From Eutypella sp. D-1 (taxonomy: Eukaryota; Ascomycota; Sordariomycetes; Xylariales; Diatrypaceae), in the NCBI GenBank assembly GCA_023313575.1, contig JAJTTP010000022.1, positions 638,556 through 702,555 on the forward strand: a DNA stretch of 64,000 bases, given 5' to 3'. The position numbers were made by a program, and so were the translations under genes. The notes below the pieces were generated by a model that worked only from the letters and a program-made list of their open reading frames with translations, had not been told where the DNA came from and ran no database searches. Numbering within the stretch: position 1 is the first letter of the stretch; each line of letters starts with the position of its first letter. This document shows positions 10,488-21,097 of the stretch, one piece after another.

Positions 10488-11681
10488 GTGTAGTAGAAGG
10501 GTTTTCGAGCATTAAAGTGTTGAAGAAATTGTAGAACTAAGGTAGTTGGTCTGAGTTTAGTTCTTTATACCTATCTACGAACCTTTGTTAGGGGAGGCAG
10601 TTGAATACGTGAGAGCTCGCGTCGCCTGAGCGCGCTGATTGCTCAGATGCTATGGGTTGGTCACCCGTATGGCTCGGATATGAGCTTCGTATCTAAAGGA
10701 TATTGATGCAAAAACGGAATTATTGTATAGCACGAAATGGCTGTCTGCATGGAGTGCTCGGTTTGATTGGCATATTTTATCTTTTATTTGCATACGCATG
10801 AACTAAATGATCTTTATTTGCAGGAATTGGCAATATTATGGTAGCATAACAGAAGCCCTTCATGTATGCGATGCACTCTTATCGTTTGGTTCGTTAGAAG
10901 TCCTGGCCAGGATTTGGCTGCAACATCATGTTGTATTAAACCGGCAGCCAACATCAGGTTCTTGCTTACCCTTAACACCTAGGGGTGGGACGTAGATGGA
11001 CGAGGCGACTTTTGATTACCCCCATTGGAAGAGAATTACGAAGCGTTGCTTGCTGTGAAAGAGAAATATGATCCAAATCACTTGCTCTGAAGTATTGAAG
11101 GTGTGGATAGTGACAAAAGCGGGAAGCAGACCGGAGATCGGCATGTTTGTCGTGTCTAGAAATTAGGACGAGGATGGTGCATTGCAACGTTATGATGTCT
11201 AGATGGAATACTGTAGAAGATACAAGATCTTTTGCCTACTACCATGTTACTGATATTTAATACTTCCCTTGGTAGTGGGCCTGGTATTAATACGATATTC
11301 GCATGTATAAAATGAAAGGCTGTTGCGCAGGTAATGGTAGTAGTGCGTGTCAGGTAGATATGTACTCATTTTGTCCCTTGTGGACGGTGTAAGCCACCTT
11401 GCAGTCCCTTACATAGTTGGGTTGCACATGTCACATCTCCATGGGCATATCGAATAGGGGTGGCACAGAATTGTGGCCTCACGGGCGCACGTCAGCTAAC
11501 GTGCATATCACTTTTCGTGCATCTGGTTGGCCTTTAGGTAATTTGCTTAGGTGTTTATGTAAACAGCCAACGGCATATATTAAATGACAAAGCATTCTTA
11601 CAATTCCTGGATGAGTGCTCTCATCTTCTCTGCCTGTCGAGAACGACCTTTAGTAGTCCCTCCTGACATTTAACCCTTACA
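10488..11681. other. Intergenic, holds an oxidase pseudogene fragment
   Basis: Spacer between the FAD oxidase (minus) and the Ayr1-like dehydrogenase (plus). The oxidase promoter lies near 10,490-10,650. A degenerate oxidase C-terminus is listed separately at 10,975-11,160. The rest shows no coding or RNA signal. Confidence 0.6.
10975..11160 (+). pseudogene. Remnant of a berberine-bridge-type FAD oxidase C-terminus
   Basis: Read across two frames, the plus strand gives MDEATFDYPHW and then, one base out of frame, ENYEALLAVKEKYDPNHLL, a stop, and SIEGVDSD. This order (NEA...PHW, NYE.LL..K.KYDP..L, G..SD) is the BBE C-terminal signature of FAD-linked oxidases. There is a TAG just before the ATG, a one-base shift after PHW and a TGA where the family has Trp. 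No upstream FAD domain remains. It is a relic of a second oxidase on the opposite strand to the intact gene at 8,889-10,487. Confidence 0.65.
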
Positions 11682-12676
11682 ATGCCGATTTCAAAGAAAA
11701 CAGCACTCATCACTGACTGTAGCGACGGCGGCATCGGGGACTCTATGGCCAAAGTCCTCCACGAGAAGGGCTACTACGTATTTGCAACACTGCGAAATGT
11801 ATCCAAAGCGGGTGCACTCGCGGAAATCGATAATGTCGAGATTCTCGAACTTAACGTGACCTTAAAAGAATCCATCGCGCGATATGCTCAGGAAGTGAGA
11901 AATCGAACCGGGGGCACCCTCGATATCCTTATTAACAATGCCGGGAGCGATTTCTTAATGCCCCTGTTAGATATGGATATCGAGGAAGCACGGAAGTATT
12001 TCGACGCCAATTTCTGGGGTGTCTTCGCCGTTACTCAAGCATTTGCCCCTATGGTGGTTAATGCCAAAAGAGTGATTGTGAACCACAGCTCAGTCGTCTG
12101 GAATCTTTATATTCCTTGGGGAGGTAAGTGAAGAACATTTTACCTCTCTTGCTTGCCGTCGCGTGCGCCCCGCGGCCAGCGGCAGCCGCCCGCACAGACG
12201 TCGGAGTCTCCTTTGTCTTTTCCCTGCCCCTTCACTAATGGTATCATGTAGGTGTTTACAGCTCGAGTAAGGCGACCGTAAAGCAGTTCTCGGAGATTCT
12301 GCGCGTCGAGTTAGAACCTCTGGGTGTACGGGTGGTAACGTCCATAATTGGTGCGGTAGACACACCAATCTTTGCAAACTCGCACCCAGACCCTTTCGAG
12401 CTGCCTGCAGAGTCATACTACAAACCAGTCAAACAATTTATCATGGACCAGCGGGATGGGAAAAAGCAACCTCCAATGAGTAACGTCGATGTGGTGGCAC
12501 GGCAGATGGTTGATGATATACTCAGCGGTTCAACGGGTTGTATCTGGCGTGGTGCGGCTTCTTCTGATGCCAGATGGTTAAGTTGGCTCCTCCCGACATG
12601 GGCTGCAGAAATGGTCACGAACGGCACCAGGGGACTGAAGGAGCTGAAGCGCTACTACATGAACAAGTCAGAGTAG
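11682..12676 (+). CDS. Short-chain dehydrogenase, Ayr1-like
   Basis: Exons 11,682-12,123 and 12,252-12,676 (128-nt intron, GTAAGT donor) give 288 aa. The Rossmann fold starts at ITDCSDGGIG, NNAG lies near 86-89, and the join at the intron restores the catalytic GVYSSSKA. The order and the CSDGGIG signature resemble 1-acyl-dihydroxyacetone-phosphate reductase (Ayr1), an NADPH-dependent enzyme of lipid droplets/ER. Residue 12 is Asp where the dinucleotide-binding motif TGxxxGxG has its first Gly, so cofactor binding may be altered. C-terminal residues ~255-280 contain a weakly hydrophobic WLSWLLPTW stretch. Substrate unknown; many fungal paralogs work in secondary metabolism. Confidence 0.87.
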
Positions 12677-12986
12677 CAGAGGTTCCCGGTCAATTCATGA
12701 CAGATTCTGACAGTATTATATGAAGCACATCATACTGGGACGTGTATCTAGATTGCATGGTCAATGCATCACTCTTATGCAAACAAAGCCTTTAGATTGC
12801 GTTATCATATTGCCCTGTTCCAGGCTTCGGGATTGATATGTTTCTAGCTCTAACTAGTAATGAGCGCAGCGTCATGAGCAACTCGCGACTTGGCAAAAAT
12901 GCTAGTACAAGAAAGGAACACTTTGCTTGCGGAACGTCTTCGCTATGCTCATGTCCCAAACACTAGATCTTCAACCAAGGTGATGC
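12677..12986. other. Short intergenic spacer between convergent genes
   Basis: About 310 bp between the stop codons of the Ayr1-like gene and the AA9 gene. It presumably holds both polyadenylation regions. Nothing else was seen. Confidence 0.6.
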
Positions 12987-13786
12987 CTAGCAGCTAAGGA
13001 CGGCCGGGCCATGGGCCGGGTACTCTTTGCCGTCCATGTCAGGACCGCCGGAGAGGCCGTAGATGTTGATGAGGACGCTGGGGTCGCTGTTGGAGTAGAC
13101 GCCGGGAATACTGACGGTCGAGCTGGGCTCGGTGGAACCGCCGCCAGAGAGGTTGAGCTGGGCGCACGAGGAGTAGAACTGCACGCCGTTCTGGCTGTAG
13201 GCGGAGTGGAGAGCGGTGATCTCGACGCGCAGGAGGTACTGGCCGTCGGCGATGCAGGTGGGGAGCTTGAAGTTGACCCAGCCGTTGTTCTTGATCAGGT
13301 TGTCGACGCCCCAGACGGTGGTCGAGGGATCGAACGTGTCCTCCCAGATCTTGAACCACTTGGCGCTCTGCGCGTTGGCGCTCGCCGCGTTGTCGACCTT
13401 GGCCATGTACGCGGTGACGGGTCCCTTGTGCGACGGCGCAATCGGGTTGTCCGGATCGTTGGGGAACTGGGCTCCGCCGATGACGTGCTGGTACCACGCG
13501 CCAATCTCATCACCGGCCTTGACGTCAATGACCTTATCGGAGGTCGAGCCGGGAGTGCCGCACGTCAGTGAGGCGCTCGTCGCATCCTGCACCGGGTTGT
13601 TGTTCGTGGGGGCGCGGAGCCCGACGAGGGAGCCTTGGTCGGCCCCGTTCACCGTGAGTTTCTAGTTCCGTGTTAGCAATGCTGACCGACCGTACCCTAC
13701 TGCGGCGGGGTGTGACAAACCTGGAAAATGCAGTGCGCCTCGGCGGCAACACCGAATGCAAGGGCGGTAGCGACGGAGAACTTCAT
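12987..13786 (-). CDS. AA9 lytic polysaccharide monooxygenase (formerly GH61), secreted
   Basis: Exon 1 13,786-13,721 and exon 2 13,661-12,987 (59-nt intron) give 246 aa. A 17-residue signal peptide (MKFSVATALAFGVAAEA) is followed directly by His18, the N-terminal copper-brace histidine. The second copper His is in SHKGPVTAYMAKV. The conserved ALHSAYSQNGVQFYSSCAQL segment supplies the Gln and axial Tyr. Cysteines at the usual places (TCG, LPTC, SSC) fit the family disulfides. The enzyme oxidatively cleaves cellulose or related beta-glucans outside the cell. There is no linker or CBM1 at the C-terminus. Regiospecificity cannot be told from sequence alone. Confidence 0.95.
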
Positions 13787-15319
13787 GTTGCTAAGTTTTT
13801 TTGCGGCGCAGTTATAGAACGTTGTCGAGATGCGCCATGAACGTGATGTGATGCCAGGGCTAGCGAAAGCATATATACATGCTGGGACCGCGCAGGGCTA
13901 GCAAGCGCCGCGATGCTCGACAGCCAAGGCAAGTCACGAACATGTTCTGTTCCTGAGTGAGTTGACCCCTTGTCTTACCTAAAGGGGCAATCATCGAATT
14001 CCACTTCCGAGCTCATGTATAGAAGGTGGGTGGATCTATGCTGAGAACCAGTGCTTTCGCTAAGATAGACGAGCGAGCGCCTTGGACAGGCATAGAAAAC
14101 CTGGCCCGGATAAATGGGTTTCATTTATACAGGGAGCTACTCGGTGTTAAGTCAGCTGGATTGGTCTTAGTGATAGGTGCGCTTTCAGAAAGCCATCACG
14201 TAGGATAGCGTCATTGGCTGGGGTTTGCGGCCCGTCTACTTTGTGTCCTGGCCAAGACGTTACAATGCGATTGGGTCCATTTGCATCCATAGCACGGCTG
14301 GGGCTTGGAACCCCGACTTGTGGTCGACAGCACCGCTTCGGCTACCCCAGACTTTATCACCACTAATATGGTACTTGGTCTGCTTACCAGCTGCTTCCCG
14401 CTACTTCATATGATGATAGACTAGCCCAGTTCATCATAACAGACGGCATTTCGCATAGTAAACGCTTTGCATGAGGGATCTCCGTAATTTGATTGTCCCA
14501 GAATAGTGACGGAGGGCAGGAGACGGGAGGCAAATCGTTTTTCAGAGGTGTCATATAGGGTGAAGGCATACCGGGATAGAAGGACGTCAGAGGAATCATG
14601 AATCCAACAAGGGCCCTAACTACCTATCGTCTATCTAGTCTCCTGGATGGATCATATGACAAGTACTGGGCTGCGTCTCCACGCTGACGGGCTGTTGAGC
14701 GACATGCGGGGAAGGCCAAGTGAATTACGATGGTCCGGGGTAGAACCGATGAACCAAAGTCTACGTTACTATTAACTAATACTCGATGAGCGTGGGTCGT
14801 ACGGCAGTTGAGATAAAAGACTCCGATAGGACAAGCACATGCTGCGACACCTGGCCCATGCATCTGACTAGGGGACGGGCGTTGAGACGCGGCAGCATAC
14901 CGACTACACACGGTAAACTGGCTGTACCTAGGCTAACCTAGTAGATGCGGAAACTTAGAACGCATAACTAGCTGTACAAGTGCTCAAGCTCAAGATGTTA
15001 GGAGCAGAGAGCCATGATGCGTTAAGTATGGGTGGCTGACTACGGGGTTGTCTCATATGCATACATCCGGTGGCCGGTGGGATCTCATAAGGTGCGTCGC
15101 CGTCGAGATCTTGTTTGTATACGAGTATTGAGATGAGATCGATTGAAGTTCTAATCTAATAGGATTCTGAGGGAGCTGAATACCTAAAGTATTCGGCCAC
15201 TGCACCCGGCTGATCACGTGCGCTGGTGCGCGATGTGCTGATACCATGGGCATGCCTGGAAGTAAAGTCTCGCCAGTCATATCACCGTTCAAATGGGAGA
15301 CCTAAAAGCACCAGCGCTT
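13787..15319. other. Gene-poor spacer
   Basis: Upstream region of the AA9 gene followed by about 1.3 kb with only short, overlapping frames on both strands and no recognisable protein, tRNA or repeat. Base composition is ordinary (not RIP-like). Confidence 0.55.
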
Positions 15320-15976
15320 TTATCCACTCTTAGTGCTGATATGGACCACCTCCATACCCTTCAAGCTGTCAAGGCCTCTAAGACGTGGAATGTTCTTGAA
15401 GTGGTCGGTCTCCCGGTATCGTAAGTGGTCTTCGACGCTCTCCCATCCGATGACGAAAACGAACGCACGACTCTTCTCGCCCTTGAAGTCGACCTCCTCC
15501 ACAGCCCAACCGGCAGCGATCTCGCCAGTATGGCCCGCAGCATTTCCTGAAACCTCGCTTAGGAAGCCCTGCGCATTCTTTGCGACCGACGCCATCTGGT
15601 CCGCCGTGAAGGCCTCACCAGCCGGGAAATAGGCGTGGCCCAGTTCAGCGACGGCGGACTTGCCGCCAGCGTTGTGGAGGACTTCCGGGTGCACCGGAGA
15701 GAAGGCGACGTGGTACAGCTCGTAGGGTTTACTCAAAGTATCTGTAAGCTTCTTGACGGCGGGCTCGAAGATATCTGTCTTTGTGAAGGCCTCGTGCGCC
15801 GCAATCGAGTCCCAGTCGACGATCAGGTAGATGAGCGATTTGTCCTTCTCGAGCACTGCCGAGGTATATACACCCTGGACTCCGGGCTGCCTCAATACAA
15901 TCTTCGTGTACTCAGACAGGTAACCCTCTGTGTCTGCCGTAGGGTAGAGGCGACACAACTCGGTTACGGGCGCCAT
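15320..15976 (-). CDS. Dimeric alpha-beta barrel (ABM-like) protein
   Basis: Single exon, 218 aa. It consists of two related halves: residues ~1-95 (MAPVTELCRLYP...YLIVDWDSIAAHEAF) and ~105-215 (FVFVIGWESVEDHLRYRETDHF). The strand pattern Y.IVDWDS..AH..F and F.FVIGWES.EDH is typical of duplicated ferredoxin-like/ABM folds in fungal proteins of unknown function. No catalytic residues can be assigned. Members of this fold include monooxygenases, dehydratases and heme-degrading enzymes, and fungal two-domain versions are often near oxidoreductase genes. No signal peptide. Confidence 0.75.
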   Translation of the reverse strand: MAPVTELCRLYPTADTEGYLSEYTKIVLRQPGVQGVYTSAVLEKDKSLIYLIVDWDSIAAHEAFTKTDIFEPAVKKLTDTLSKPYELYHVAFSPVHPEVLHNAGGKSAVAELGHAYFPAGEAFTADQMASVAKNAQGFLSEVSGNAAGHTGEIAAGWAVEEVDFKGEKSRAFVFVIGWESVEDHLRYRETDHFKNIPRLRGLDSLKGMEVVHISTKSG

Positions 15977-17613
15977 GGCTTTAAAAGGGGCGAGGTAAAG
16001 TAATGGTGGGGGTTATGTTTATGTTTACGAAATACGGGAGGCCTTGGTATATTATGAGGGTCCGAAATGATAACGTAAAAGCAGGGAGCTCGTTGTTCAA
16101 TCCTCAGTGGCTAGTAAGTTAGGAGTGAAAGGAAGAGACAGCTCGGGCTTCTGATATAAGGGTGCGGCATCTATGTGGGGTGGAAGACCCCATTACTAAT
16201 CAACTAAAAGGCGGTCCATTAGTAGCATTAACTCCGGTGTACTTCGTATGTAAAGCCCATTCTATAAAGACCTGACAGAATTATTGATAGAGCCTGTGAC
16301 TCTATGACTACTTGGTAATACTCATATTCCCCCATGACTATGTGTAGATGATTGCTCTATATGCGCTTATAATAGGACGACTAGGTGACTTACGTGATAT
16401 ATCCGATGTTGGAATACCGCAGGTACAACTTCAAAGAAGCAGCTAGTGGACATGACAGTGTCGAACGGAGAAATTGTGTTATGTGATTGGTGAGATGTTG
16501 GCTTGGCTGTACCGGCCGGGTAGTCTAATCTAATCCCTCAAGGTACCGGCCGGAGTGTCCCGCCCCCATCCCGAACTTCCCCGCTTACCCGCCCCCATGC
16601 AGTCCCGACATACACAAAAAGGCTATGCGTCCGAGCGGTCTAGCCCAGGATAGCACTTCATGAAAGATCCGGAGATAATAGTAACTTCCTCCGGCCGATG
16701 CGAGGTCTTTTTTTCATGTCGCTAGTTAACCGTGACCGCGAATAATATCCAGTAAGACAGCGCGCCAGAGGCATGCGTGCAAATTCGGATACGTCTTACG
16801 GGTATCTGTCTGACAGTGCCCCCGGGAGTTTACGGAAAACGAGACCGAAGCACTGTAACGGCCTGATGCTCACATGTTTGCTGACCCTCTTGTGGTATAT
16901 CTGATCAAGAGTGACTCACTTGCTACGGTTCTATTCATACCACGATGCCTATGGTATGGCCCACTGCCAATCGGCGTGTCAATCCTTGTGCCAGATGCCT
17001 GTGACCTGCGTAGTCAGGAAGGGAACAGGACCCCATGGACCCCTCAGCAGAGCCAGGGCTGTTTAATTTTCGAATACAAGTTGTCAGAGCCCGGGTCCTT
17101 CGGGTCTACCGCTGTTATCCATCTACTCTATAAGCGACCGAGGGCCTTAATAGAGTTCGAGAGGGTAGAGATGTGCACGTGAGGCTCCACGATAGATAGA
17201 ATATCGCAGGATAACCTTCTTACCATACAAGTCGCATATGACTTAGGCAATGGCAATTATCACTTTACGGGAATATTGGATATGGTGCAGGCTGCTGGTT
17301 ACGTAGCTGTTACCCCAGATCTATATGCAAGCTCATGCTTTCCCCGCATCTCCAAGAGCCCTATGACCACATACCCAATGCTTAGCTCGGGGTCTCCCCG
17401 CGGTGGATGGCCTATGAAGAGATTGAGGGTTGCTATTACCTACCTAGTAGGTACCATGTCTATGGCTCCTAGATTCTCAAGCCAATTGTCCACCTAAATA
17501 CATCCATCTCAAGCACTTAATCTCAAAACACGCTTCCGCAGCAACATTCGACAGAAGCCCAAGTAGACTAGGCAGGCAGCCAGGCAGGCAAGGTCCCTCC
17601 TACCAAAAGAAAA
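15977..17613. other. Gene-poor spacer
   Basis: About 1.6 kb with no convincing gene. A short plus-strand frame around 17,276-17,340 contains AGYVAVTPDLY, reminiscent of the PDLY segment of dienelactone hydrolases, but no other motif of that family is present. A relic is possible, not shown. Confidence 0.5.
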
Positions 17614-18519
17614 ATGGCGCCAGGCTCACGCCTAGAAGGCAAAGTAGCCATCGTGACAGGCGGCGCAGCCGGATTCGGGAAAGGCATCGCGACGAAGTTC
17701 GTCTCCGAGGGCGCGCGTGTGCTCATCGCGGACCTATCGCCTGAGGCGGGCGAGAAAACCGCCGCGGAGCTGGCCGGGTGCACGTTCGCGCGCGCAGACG
17801 TCACGAGGCGCGAAGACTGGACGGCTTTACTCGCGACTGCGCTCAAGGAGTACGGAAGCCTTGATATTGTTGTGAATAATGCCGGTGCTTCGTATGCTAA
17901 TAAGGCCTCGGAGGATGTGACGGATGCGGATTTCGAGCTTGTTGTCGGTGTTAATGTTAAGTCGGTTTACCTCTCGACTAGCGTCCTGCTGCCTTACTTC
18001 CTTGAGAATAAGAGGCCCGGCTGCTTCATACAGATCGCTTCGACGGCTGGTGTTAGGCCCCGCCCTAGATTGACGTGGTATAATGCCTCGAAAGCTGCGA
18101 TTATTAGTGCTACGAAGGTGTGAATACCATTTCAAGTTTCGAGGTCGTACCTGATTGGAACTATGAAGTATCTCGGTTTACTGATATCAGCCCGCCACAC
18201 CCCCATACAGACGCTGGCCGTCGAGTACGCACCGCGGCAAATCCGCTTCAACGCAGTCAATCCGGTCATCGGCAGCACGGGAATGTACGCCTCCCCCCCC
18301 TCTCTCTCGCTTATCCTGCTAATGCGTGCGCCCAGGACCCATTTATTCATCGGCCAGCCCGATACCCCGGAGAACAGGAAGGCTTTCGAGTCCGTCATCC
18401 CCATGGGCCGCGGCTCGACACCCGCCGATGTCGCGAACGCCTGTTGTTACCTCGCGAGCGATGAGGCTAGCTTTATTACGGGTGTGGACCTTGATGTGGA
18501 TGGTGGGCGGTGCGTGTAA
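17614..18519 (+). CDS. Short-chain dehydrogenase/reductase, FabG/glucose-dehydrogenase type
   Basis: Three exons, 17,614-18,117, 18,211-18,284 and 18,336-18,519 (introns 93 and 51 nt), give 253 aa. Motifs appear in order: TGGAAGFGKG (NAD(P) binding), NNAGASY, IASTAG (catalytic Ser), YNASKAA (Tyr/Lys), and near the C-terminus FITGVDLDVDGG. The second intron (GTACGC donor, CTAAT branch site) restores STGMTHLFIGQP, which is interrupted if read through, so the model is well supported. Classical ~250-residue SDR length. It is a cytosolic oxidoreductase of unknown substrate. Confidence 0.9.
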
Positions 18520-18923
18520 GAGAGGGGGGGAGGGGACTGAGATGGCATGGATCGGGATAATAAGCACTCGAGGTAAGGCCTTGTTGGAGTGTTATGGCTG
18601 ATAGTGAGGCGGTACGCTTGATGAGGATGCAGAGGCTGAGCTACTTGACGATTATGCAACATGGTAAATACGATATCGCACCTGGCGACCTTTAAAAATA
18701 ATGCGTACTTCGCGGGAAGCATGGAATTATTCGGCCATTTCGCCCTAGATAAATAAAGACCGAACTGGGACTACGCGGTTCTGGACCGAAGGTGAATGAG
18801 TGCGGCCCGTCCTATCTTGCCGGGAAAAGGGGCGTCTGCCCTAGAATGTCAAAAAGAAAATTTAAAGAAAGAAACAAAAACAGACAGGGGCTCGAAAAAA
18901 AAGATTGGCGAAAAATAAATCGC
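18520..18923. other. Spacer between SDR and tRNA-Thr
   Basis: 3' flank of the SDR gene, then an A-rich stretch (about 18,845-18,920) directly downstream of the minus-strand tRNA. The A-run reads as a T-run on the tRNA strand and would serve as its Pol III terminator. Confidence 0.5.
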
Positions 18924-19011
18924 TGCCCATTACTGGAGTCGAACCAGTCGCCTCCTCATATCGGAGATGTTGTTCTACTAGTGAGGCGCTCTACCGCTGA
19001 GCCAAACGGGC
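18924..19011 (-). tRNA. tRNA-Thr (anticodon AGT) with 16-nt intron
   Basis: Read on the minus strand, acceptor GCCCGTT pairs with AATGGGC (one G-U), D arm GCTC/GAGC, anticodon stem CCTCA/TGAGG, T arm ACTGG-TTCGACT-CCAGT, discriminator A. The loop C-T-AGT-A is interrupted after position 37 by 16 nt, the standard nuclear tRNA intron position. Removing it leaves 72 nt. The strand's downstream flank is T-rich (Pol III terminator). Confidence 0.88.
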
Positions 19012-19986
19012 TACTCCGAGCTGATTGGATTATGGTTTATTGCGCTATATGTAGCAGTCCATTTCTTTTCGGCCGCCGGAAGGTGGGGATGGGGGGCAGA
19101 TAGGGGCTAATTTTGCTGAAGCGCCGCCTTTCTACATACGTATGGAGGATGCAACTTACCTACACCCGCCCTTTCGCCTAACAAGGGTGCGAACGAGGGT
19201 TAAAAGATTTCTCGCTGGAAAATTTGTAGAAATGTATCATCATCACATTGTTAATGAGCCATAAATTTAGTTACTTAGTCTTAGTTCGGAGTAATATACC
19301 ACCCGAGCGATGGCACCTAGGGAAGATAAAGCCAGCGTCCTTACGAGTTGGCTGAGAGTGGCTGGATATAAATAGTGAATAAGTGCACAACCTGCATAAA
19401 TACACACATACCCCCTCTCCCTCTCCCTTAGCTCCCGTGCGGTAAACTTCACTTGCCTCGTGTACATCCATCGACATGCACGCGCGGGTTTTCTACGCAT
19501 TTGTCTCTTTTACTGTACTCTCGACAGAATCTACCTCGCCCGTCATCTCTTTGTCGTTACAGGGAATAAGAACAGCGAGGGCAGGCTTCAGACATGTCAT
19601 GTCACGTCACGTCAAGACAAGGTTCGGTCGCGAGAGAGGGGGCGTCTGAGTTCCGAGATTTCTGACTGGGCTCCTTCATACCATGTCATATCTTCTTCTT
19701 CGCGCCGCGATGCGTACATGGGAGGGTGCTGCTGCTGGTGCTGGTGCTGGTGCTGGTTGCTACGCTAGATAGATAGGTAGGTAGGTATGAGGTATGTATG
19801 TAGCGCGGCGGCGTAGTTAATGGTTCAAAATGTGAGAAATGCTCTATTGTACAAAAGTAGAGTTTTTATCCCCCCTCCCCCTCCCCCAAACCCCTAAACC
19901 CCTCCTCGTTTTATTTCCCTGGGATCCGGCCGCCAGCTAGCCAGCCAGCCAGACTGTTCGGTTTGTCATCGTTGTCATCTCTATTT
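19012..19986. other. Spacer with short tandem repeats
   Basis: 5' flank of the tRNA and 3' flank of the acyl carrier protein gene. It contains (GCTGGT)n near 19,733-19,760, GATAGATAGGTAGG near 19,770 and a C-rich run near 19,870-19,900. No gene was recognised. Confidence 0.55.
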
Positions 19987-21097
19987 CTAGTTGGCGTCCG
20001 GCTGGCTTAGGATATACTCGACAGCCTTGTCAACTGTTTTCGGGGGTTAGCAAATCTAATCTGTGTCTGGATAGATATCGTTTCACAAGGATAAAGGGAT
20101 GACTAGGTAGGGTAGGTACGTAGAGGAAAGATGCACATACCACTGTGAATACCGTCCGCGTCCTTGTCGGGGATCTCAATGCTGAACTCCTGTGGCGCAT
20201 GACACGTTAGCATACAGGCACATATCCTCGGCCGTGCTATCATCTTCATTTCTGCTTGTTCGTACCTCTTCTATCGCCATGACGACCTCCACGGTGTCCA
20301 AGCTGTCGAGGCCGAGGTCGTTGGTGAAGTGTGCGGCGCTCGTGACCTAGTAAGTTGTTACGTCAGTATATTTGTGTGGCCCGGGGCGCTGGCAAGATGC
20401 CGCTGATAGCAGCGCATTGGTTGCCGTACCTTGCTCGGGTCCGTGACCTGTACGAAAGACAAGTTAGCAGATATATCCAGTGCGGCGGTGCAGAAATATG
20501 GTCTAGTCCAGATGGGAATATTCCAGATGAAGACGCTGTCCTCGAGAGGATATTGTGCTCGTGCGATACATTGCCATGGCCTCCCAAAGTCAAAGATGCG
20601 AAGACATCAGGGACATGCGAGGCAGCAGCTCATCATGAAGCGACCGCAGGAACAGCCCTTATTCTTCTGCTCGGCGTATACACCCATTGCCCTCCCCGGG
20701 CTCCCCCACATATGATGTAGCGCATCACATCGCATCACATCGCATCGCACAACAGCGAAGCGAAGCGAACCGCACACCACCACCACCACCAACAACAATA
20801 ACCAAGACAACCAAGAGCGAACTAGGCAAGCAGGGAGGCACCGACCTTATCAAAATTCTGCAAGATCCCAACGATCCGCTGCTCGACCTCCTGCTTATCT
20901 AGGCCGGAGCCAGCCGAGTACATGCGCACGGTCTGGAGGGCGGCGGAGGCGGGCCATCGCGGGACAGCGGCCCCGGCCGCCCTGGCGATCATGGCTGGAC
21001 GGAATGCACCGGCGGAGGCGGAGACGGGCCGGGCGGCACCGGCGGCGAGGCGGGTGCTGGCCGATGCGGCGGTGCGGATTATTGCTGTGCGGAGCAT
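19987..21097 (-). CDS. ACP1: Mitochondrial acyl carrier protein / complex I subunit (NDUFAB1)
   Basis: Five exons: 21,097-20,846, 20,447-20,430, 20,346-20,266, 20,189-20,141 and 20,033-19,987, giving 148 aa. One exon is only 18 nt (VTDPSK). Residues 1-60 form an Ala/Arg-rich mitochondrial presequence. The carrier domain follows, with LGLDSLDTVEVVMAIEEEF; Ser105 of the DSL motif takes the 4'-phosphopantetheine. All joins keep phase and restore the family sequence through to YILSQPDAN. It carries acyl chains in mitochondrial fatty-acid synthesis (lipoate precursor) and is a structural subunit of respiratory complex I. It lies on the same strand as, and just downstream of, the complex I 23-kDa subunit gene. 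Confidence 0.95.

Noticed and set aside
13011..13571. Plus-strand frame opposite the AA9 gene
   Set aside because: Antisense shadow of a well-supported LPMO exon; low-complexity Val/Gly/Arg product.
17220..17500. Dienelactone hydrolase fragment
   Set aside because: Only one short segment (AGYVAVTPDLY) is suggestive; the nucleophile and His motifs are absent.
11682..18519. Secondary-metabolite gene cluster (two SDRs, FAD oxidase, ABM protein nearby)
   Set aside because: No polyketide synthase, NRPS, terpene cyclase or DMAT backbone gene is present, and an AA9 LPMO and gene-poor spacers interrupt the group.
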